Source: CAYSWH01 sp964434775
GTDB taxonomy: Bacteria > Patescibacteriota > JACMRA01
Direction of reading: 5' to 3'
Assembly: GCA_964434775.1 (NCBI GenBank)
Contig: CAYSWH010000002.1
Span: 16,706 to 80,705, forward strand
DNA length: 64,000 nucleotides
In this document: positions 60,287 to 64,000 of the stretch, one piece after another
Layout: each line of letters begins with the position of its first letter
How positions within the stretch are numbered: position 1 is the first letter of the stretch
The notes under the pieces: model-generated
Databases searched by the model: none
What the model saw: only the letters and a program-made list of their open reading frames with translations
Told to the model about the DNA's origin: nothing
Position numbers and translations under genes: made by a program

Positions 60287-61600
60287 CTACTCTTCCCACA
60301 CGGTCTTGGCTTGTTTTTCCAAGTATTTTTGGAGTCTTGGCAAATTCGGATCAGCCAAGTCCAAGGATTCTACTAAATCGGATATTTGGTAGTATAAGTT
60401 TGGATCTAGTCCCAGTATTTCTTCAATCTCCCCGGTAAAACCGCTTTGCCGGGTACCAATAAGGTCGCCGCTACCTCGCAGTTGTAAATCCTTTTCTGCC
60501 AGCTCAAATCCGTTATGAAGGCTGCACATATAACCCAGACGTCTGGCTCGAGAGTATTTTTTGTATGTAGCCAGGATGCACAGATTGTCATTATAATCAT
60601 TTCTTCCGATTCTCCCTCTGATCTGGTGCAAGGCGGATAGACCGAATCTCTCGGCGTTCATGATAATCATCAAAGTAGCTTCGCCGATGTCCACGCCAAC
60701 TTCAACTACGGTGGTAGCCACCAAAATATTTTTATCAGCTGATTCCTTAAATTCTTGCAGAAGGTTTTTCTTCTCGGCCATTTTTCCATGGACGGTAAGT
60801 AGATTATCCGGAAAGTATTTATTCAGCAATTTACCGGTTTTTTGCACCGACCACATTTCCTTGCTCTCCTCTTCTTCCGATTCTTCAATTCGTGGACAAA
60901 TTACATAAACTTTTTTACCTTTAGACAAAGTTTGCTTGATTTCCGGAATAATCCTTTGTTCCATTTCTTCAATCGGATAAATTCGAGTAGCGATTTCTTT
61001 ACGGTCACCGAGAGCCTCCAAAAAGGTTGGTTTAAGATTTTTATAAAGAGTTAATGCCAGGGTTCTGGGAATAGGTGTGGCTGTAAAAGAGATGAAGTGA
61101 GAGCCTAGGTTGTTTTGTTTGCTTTCCCGGTCTTTCGGTTCGGTTTTATTGTTCAACATTTGTCTTTGTTTGACTCCGAATCGATGTTGCTCATCGACAA
61201 TTGTCAGATCCGGTCTAAGGTGTTCGTTATATAGCAGAGCATGAGTTCCCAGCCAAAAAATTTTCTCCGGCTTGGTTTTTTCATCAGCCAAAATCTTTTC
61301 CAGCTTTCCCTTGGTGGTTTTTTCTCCGTTGAGGTAATAGACTTTGGATGTTAGGTATATGATCGTAAAATCTTTACTATGGTCCGGTTCTATTTTTTGG
61401 TAGGTTTTTTGCAATTCCAGGAGATTATTATGGTGCTGAAAGGCCAGAACTTCAGTTGGGGCTAATAAGGCTACTTGTCCTTTTTTGAGGCCGGTAAGAT
61501 AGAGTATAGCGATTATAAATGATACAATTGTCTTGCCGCTGCCGACATCTCCGATGACAATTCGATTAACGGCAGAGGACAGGGCTTCTTTTTGGCTCAT
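60287..61600 (-). CDS. RecG-like DNA helicase lacking the N-terminal wedge domain
   Basis: A 437-residue SF2 helicase. Motif I is GDVGSGKTIVSF, motif II DEQHRFG, motif III SFTATPIPRT, motif V VEVGVDIGEA and motif VI HQIRGRIGRND. The C-terminus has the RecG signature FELAEKDLQLRGSGDLIGTRQSG. Canonical RecG has about 690-780 residues, with an N-terminal OB wedge that holds the fork. Here the protein begins 15 residues before motif I, and the upstream frame encodes an unrelated small membrane protein overlapping by 4 bases. Either the wedge is genuinely absent or this is a 5'-truncated gene that has been kept in frame. Confidence 0.88.
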   Translation of the reverse strand: MSQKEALSSAVNRIVIGDVGSGKTIVSFIIAILYLTGLKKGQVALLAPTEVLAFQHHNNLLELQKTYQKIEPDHSKDFTIIYLTSKVYYLNGEKTTKGKLEKILADEKTKPEKIFWLGTHALLYNEHLRPDLTIVDEQHRFGVKQRQMLNNKTEPKDRESKQNNLGSHFISFTATPIPRTLALTLYKNLKPTFLEALGDRKEIATRIYPIEEMEQRIIPEIKQTLSKGKKVYVICPRIEESEEEESKEMWSVQKTGKLLNKYFPDNLLTVHGKMAEKKNLLQEFKESADKNILVATTVVEVGVDIGEATLMIIMNAERFGLSALHQIRGRIGRNDYNDNLCILATYKKYSRARRLGYMCSLHNGFELAEKDLQLRGSGDLIGTRQSGFTGEIEEILGLDPNLYYQISDLVESLDLADPNLPRLQKYLEKQAKTVWEE

Positions 61601-61851
61601 ACAATATTAAATAGGTAAAAAGCGATATCGATAATTATATTTAGAATAAACCAGGCCACAAAATAAAAGAGCCAGGTTTCCAAAAGTTTTTTCTTGGCAT
61701 ACTTACCGGGTAGCGGCAGCCAGCCGGTTTTTTCTCCTTGTTTTTCTTTGGATTTTTTACCGAATGATTCTTCCAGAAAAGCCAGAATGGTGGCAAAAAC
61801 CGCCGAACTAATCAAAAGAGCAAAGATATATTGCGGACTAAGATCAAGCAT
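61597..61851 (-). CDS. small membrane protein, 84 aa
   Basis: Two hydrophobic helices (about residues 8-26 and 58-82) flank a basic loop (KKSKEKQGEKTGWLPLPGKYAKKK). Function is unknown. Its stop codon overlaps the start codon of the RecG-like gene by 4 bases, which indicates translational coupling. It is not the missing RecG N-terminus. Confidence 0.6.
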   Translation of the reverse strand: MLDLSPQYIFALLISSAVFATILAFLEESFGKKSKEKQGEKTGWLPLPGKYAKKKLLETWLFYFVAWFILNIIIDIAFYLFNIV

Positions 61852-62052
61852 ATAATTAATTTGCTAAATATTTAAACAAGATTAGTCAAAGAAGGCAAGG
61901 GGAATAATCCGGTTAACACAAGCTACTTGACAATTTACGCCTTGGCCGCTTTGCTTAGGTGACAATTAACTCTATTTCGGTTATTCAAAATTTAAAATCG
62001 AAAGTGTGAGTTTTTGAAGGCTTAAATGTTTTGATTTAAGTGATTGTTATTA

Positions 62053-62140
62053 GGTGAGGTGGCTGAGTGGTCGAAAGCGGCACACTGCTAACGTGTTAAG
62101 GGTCACACCTTCCAGGGTTCGAATCCCTGCCTCACCGCCA
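62053..62140 (+). tRNA. tRNA-Ser (anticodon GCT)
   Basis: 88 bases with encoded CCA. Acceptor GGTGAGG/CCTCACC with discriminator G, D arm, anticodon stem with loop CTGCTAA, a long variable arm typical of tRNA-Ser, and T arm CAGGG TTCGAAT CCCTG. Its last 7 bases (ACCGCCA) are the outer edge of a 156-bp inverted repeat, and its 3' end contains the stop codon of the convergent recombinase gene. Confidence 0.97.
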
Positions 62141-63694
62141 ATTTACAATTTCAGAATTTTTGGCAGAACTGGAAGCGGAGCAAAGCTCCGCAGAAGTCGC
62201 GCTCCGCGCGAAAAAGGCTGAATTTGAGAGCGTTTGCCACGCTCCGCGTGGCGAAAAAGAAATGTTTTGGTTTTGGATTTGGAAGTTCGAACCAATCTTT
62301 TTTAGAAAATCCCGAATCCCTTCGGGATTTTCTTTGGAAGCGATAATTTTGGCTTGTTTACTGTCTTTTATAAACTTGTCGGCGAGTTCGAACCGATTAT
62401 TGCTTTTTTGTTCAAAAGCGTTCAATTTGTCTTTCAAAACTTGTTTTTGATTGATGAGAACATTTTTTGCTTTTTGATATTCTGTGATATTCAAGACACT
62501 TTCTAAATAAGCGTTCATTAGTTTTTCCAATTTCTCATCAAGTTTTGAAAGTTCCTTTTTCGTCTTTTGCACAAAAAAGTCTGATGATTGTGCTGAATTC
62601 ATTTTCTCTTTTTGAATTTCTTTAATCATCCAATCAGCACAATCATCAGGCAAAGAAACTTTTTTGATTTCCTCACTAATTTGAGATGAAATTTTTTCTT
62701 CTCTTGTAAATACATTTTGCGTGCATTTGTGGTGTGGATTTTTCTTGGTGCAGTAGTAGTAAATATATTCTTTCCCGCTTTTCTTTATTTTCTTATCTGC
62801 CGTGATTGTAAATCCACATTCACCACATTTGAAAAATCCACGATAGAGAAAAAATTTCATCTTTTCCACTTTCTGCGGTTTAGATTTTCTTTTCATCACT
62901 TCTTGCACTTCATCAAAAAGTTTCTTTGAAATAATCGGTTTATGCTTTCCTTCATAAAATTCTCCGCCATAGCGGATAAGTCCGTGATAGAAAGGATTTT
63001 GCAAAAGATATTGATAATTTGAGACGGAAAGCATTTTTCCTTTCTTGCCGACAAGTCCCAAGCCGTTGATAATCTTTCGGAGATTTTTCAAAGTATAGTT
63101 TCCAGTGGCATATGCCTCAAATGCCTTTTTGATAAATGGCGATTTTTCTTTATCAACATAAATTAGTTTTGTTTCTTTATTGTTGAGATAACCAAGAGGA
63201 GCCATTTGAGGCCATAAGCCATTTTTCAATTTTTGCCGATGTCCTCGCTTAATATTCTCCGAAAGATTATCAACATAATATTTTGACTGACCAAAAGCTA
63301 TGGAGAGCATAAACTTGCCTTGCGGAGTAGGATCAAACCAGAAAGTTGGAAATTTTAGCTCTTGAATTACGCCAGTATCAACCAAGTAAATAATCTGTCC
63401 GCCGTCTACGCTATTTCTTGCCAATCTGTCGGGGTGCCAAGCTAAAATTCCCACAGCTTCGCTCGCTTCAAGTTTTTTCAGCATCTCGGCAAAGAGAGGG
63501 CGACCAGGTTTCTTGGCGGTTTGTTTCTCCACAATAGTATCAACGATTTCCAAATTTTCTTTTTTCGCCAATTCCTGCAATTCAGAAATCTGGTCGCCAA
63601 TACTCCGCACTTGCCGATCTTCTGAATCAGTAGATTTGCGGGCGTAAATGAAAAACTTTCTGGTTTGATCTTTTGTGTTATTTGAGTTTGTCAT
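62132..63694 (-). CDS. large serine recombinase (site-specific integrase/invertase)
   Basis: A 520-residue protein. The N-terminal resolvase domain (about 10-155) carries the catalytic Ser21 in YARKSTDSEDRQ and the Arg residues in LAWHPDRLARNS. A recombinase domain (about 170-280) follows, then a zinc ribbon (CGECGF...CTKKNPHHKC, about 293-335), a coiled coil (about 370-440) and a tail. The last 50 or so residues (from FQIQNQNISF) are encoded by the left 156-bp inverted repeat, and the TGA stop lies inside tRNA-Ser. That tail probably adds no function. Catalytic residues look intact, so it should be active. Similar enzymes integrate mobile elements or flip DNA. Confidence 0.92.
   Translation of the reverse strand: MTNSNNTKDQTRKFFIYARKSTDSEDRQVRSIGDQISELQELAKKENLEIVDTIVEKQTAKKPGRPLFAEMLKKLEASEAVGILAWHPDRLARNSVDGGQIIYLVDTGVIQELKFPTFWFDPTPQGKFMLSIAFGQSKYYVDNLSENIKRGHRQKLKNGLWPQMAPLGYLNNKETKLIYVDKEKSPFIKKAFEAYATGNYTLKNLRKIINGLGLVGKKGKMLSVSNYQYLLQNPFYHGLIRYGGEFYEGKHKPIISKKLFDEVQEVMKRKSKPQKVEKMKFFLYRGFFKCGECGFTITADKKIKKSGKEYIYYYCTKKNPHHKCTQNVFTREEKISSQISEEIKKVSLPDDCADWMIKEIQKEKMNSAQSSDFFVQKTKKELSKLDEKLEKLMNAYLESVLNITEYQKAKNVLINQKQVLKDKLNAFEQKSNNRFELADKFIKDSKQAKIIASKENPEGIRDFLKKIGSNFQIQNQNISFSPRGAWQTLSNSAFFARSATSAELCSASSSAKNSEIVNWR
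62134..62289 (+). repeat. 156-bp inverted repeat, left arm
   Basis: Identical over 156 bases to the reverse complement of 63797-63952. It begins with ACCGCCA, the tRNA-Ser 3' end, and ends GGAAGTTCG. It contains several short palindromes, for example GCGGAGCAAAGCTCCGC, CGCGCTCCGCGCG and GCCACGCTCCGCGTGGC, and is more GC-rich than the surroundings. Confidence 0.97.
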
Positions 63695-63796
63695 AAGTCA
63701 AAATATTATTAAAAATTATCGCTTCCAAGTTTCGCCAAAGGCGAAACAAAAAAAGATTGGTTGGCAAAACTTTGTTTGCTTTGTGCTTCGCACAAA

Positions 63797-63952
63797 CGAA
63801 CTTCCAAATCCAAAACCAAAACATTTCTTTTTCGCCACGCGGAGCGTGGCAAACGCTCTCAAATTCAGCCTTTTTCGCGCGGAGCGCGACTTCTGCGGAG
63901 CTTTGCTCCGCTTCCAGTTCTGCCAAAAATTCTGAAATTGTAAATTGGCGGT
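63797..63952 (-). repeat. 156-bp inverted repeat, right arm
   Basis: Exact inverted copy of 62134-62289. Inside it, both flanks share AACCAATCTTTTTT and TTGGAAGCGATAATTTT, separated by different small hairpins. On the right an extra TTGTGCTTCGCACAA hairpin segment is present. Confidence 0.97.
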
Positions 63953-64000
63953 ACCTTTTGGTTGAAATTCTAACTTTTTTTGAACAGAATCCAGAATAAT

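Larger units (their letters stand above)
62134..63952. mobile_element. serine-recombinase element bounded by perfect inverted repeats
   Basis: A 1.8-kb unit consisting of a single recombinase gene between 156-bp perfect inverted arms, its left edge exactly at the tRNA-Ser CCA region. No target-site duplication is visible at the outer edges (CCTGCCTC on the left, ACCTTTTGG on the right), as expected for a serine recombinase. It might be an insertion-sequence-like element, an invertible segment, or the left part of a larger integrated element that continues past the window. Confidence 0.6.

Noticed and set aside
62160..62450. Plus-strand open frame overlapping the recombinase gene 3' end
   Set aside because: It is antisense to the recombinase and its first part is repeated in the other inverted arm; no protein family is recognisable.
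63757..63999. Plus-strand open frame of 80 codons at the right end
   Set aside because: It is the recombinase C-terminal tail sequence read from the right inverted repeat, without its own start signals or domain.
1..64000. Alternative genetic code (TGA as glycine), known in some candidate phyla
   Set aside because: Many genes end at TGA exactly where homologues end, and no in-frame TGA is needed inside conserved proteins.

Overview
The window is AT-rich, densely coded DNA from a bacterium that reads with the standard bacterial code: TGA ends many genes, including HMG-CoA reductase and the PH-domain protein. Bacterial identity comes from a single-chain RpoC, trigger factor, ribosomal protein S1, RsmH, a bacterial-type AspRS and tRNA genes with encoded CCA. 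Several enzymes are of archaeal type: NadM, PurP, and a thiolase/HMG-CoA synthase/DUF35 set with class I HMG-CoA reductase. Few genes have a clear Shine-Dalgarno sequence and some promoters sit directly on the start codon. Together this suggests a member of the Patescibacteria (candidate phyla radiation). The lineage is an inference; I cannot place it to class.

Left part (1-13.3 kb): a minus-strand aroC-Nudix-HAD-HAD operon; a lone rpoC not linked to rpoB; rpsA; a large unknown membrane protein; and an ltaE-glyS operon. The ltaE-glyS operon has a strong promoter, a structured leader and an intrinsic terminator before the first gene, which together look like a riboswitch or attenuator. Intergenic stretches at about 3.2-3.36, 13.4-13.68 and 34.9 kb hold dispersed palindromic and direct repeats.

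13.7-24.5 kb is the most unusual region. A two-gene module (PLD-nuclease-like/SNF2 helicase plus an Eco57I-like DNA methyltransferase) resembles a stripped-down DISARM or restriction system. Just upstream lies a 1222-residue IleRS homologue that has lost both the HIGH and KMSKS signatures, so it looks like a pseudo-synthetase.

24.6-50 kb is mostly housekeeping: tig, pdxST, an NadM-NadK fusion next to nadE, rsmH, tRNA-Arg, htpX, a SulP transporter, aspS, parA and purP. It also holds orphan surface proteins and an ECF sigma factor followed by a membrane-anchored protein with a near-perfect 203-bp internal duplication.

50-59.6 kb is a plus-strand isoprenoid cluster: uppS, polyprenyl synthase, two UbiA prenyltransferases, HMGR, HMGS, thiolase, DUF35, mevalonate diphosphate decarboxylase, a cupin and mevalonate kinase. 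It covers acetyl-CoA to prenyl chains and their transfer, but phosphomevalonate kinase and IPP isomerase are not in the window.

59.6-64 kb holds a RecG-like helicase without the wedge domain, tRNA-Ser, and a serine recombinase gene. The recombinase stop codon lies inside the tRNA, and the gene is bounded by a perfect 156-bp inverted repeat.
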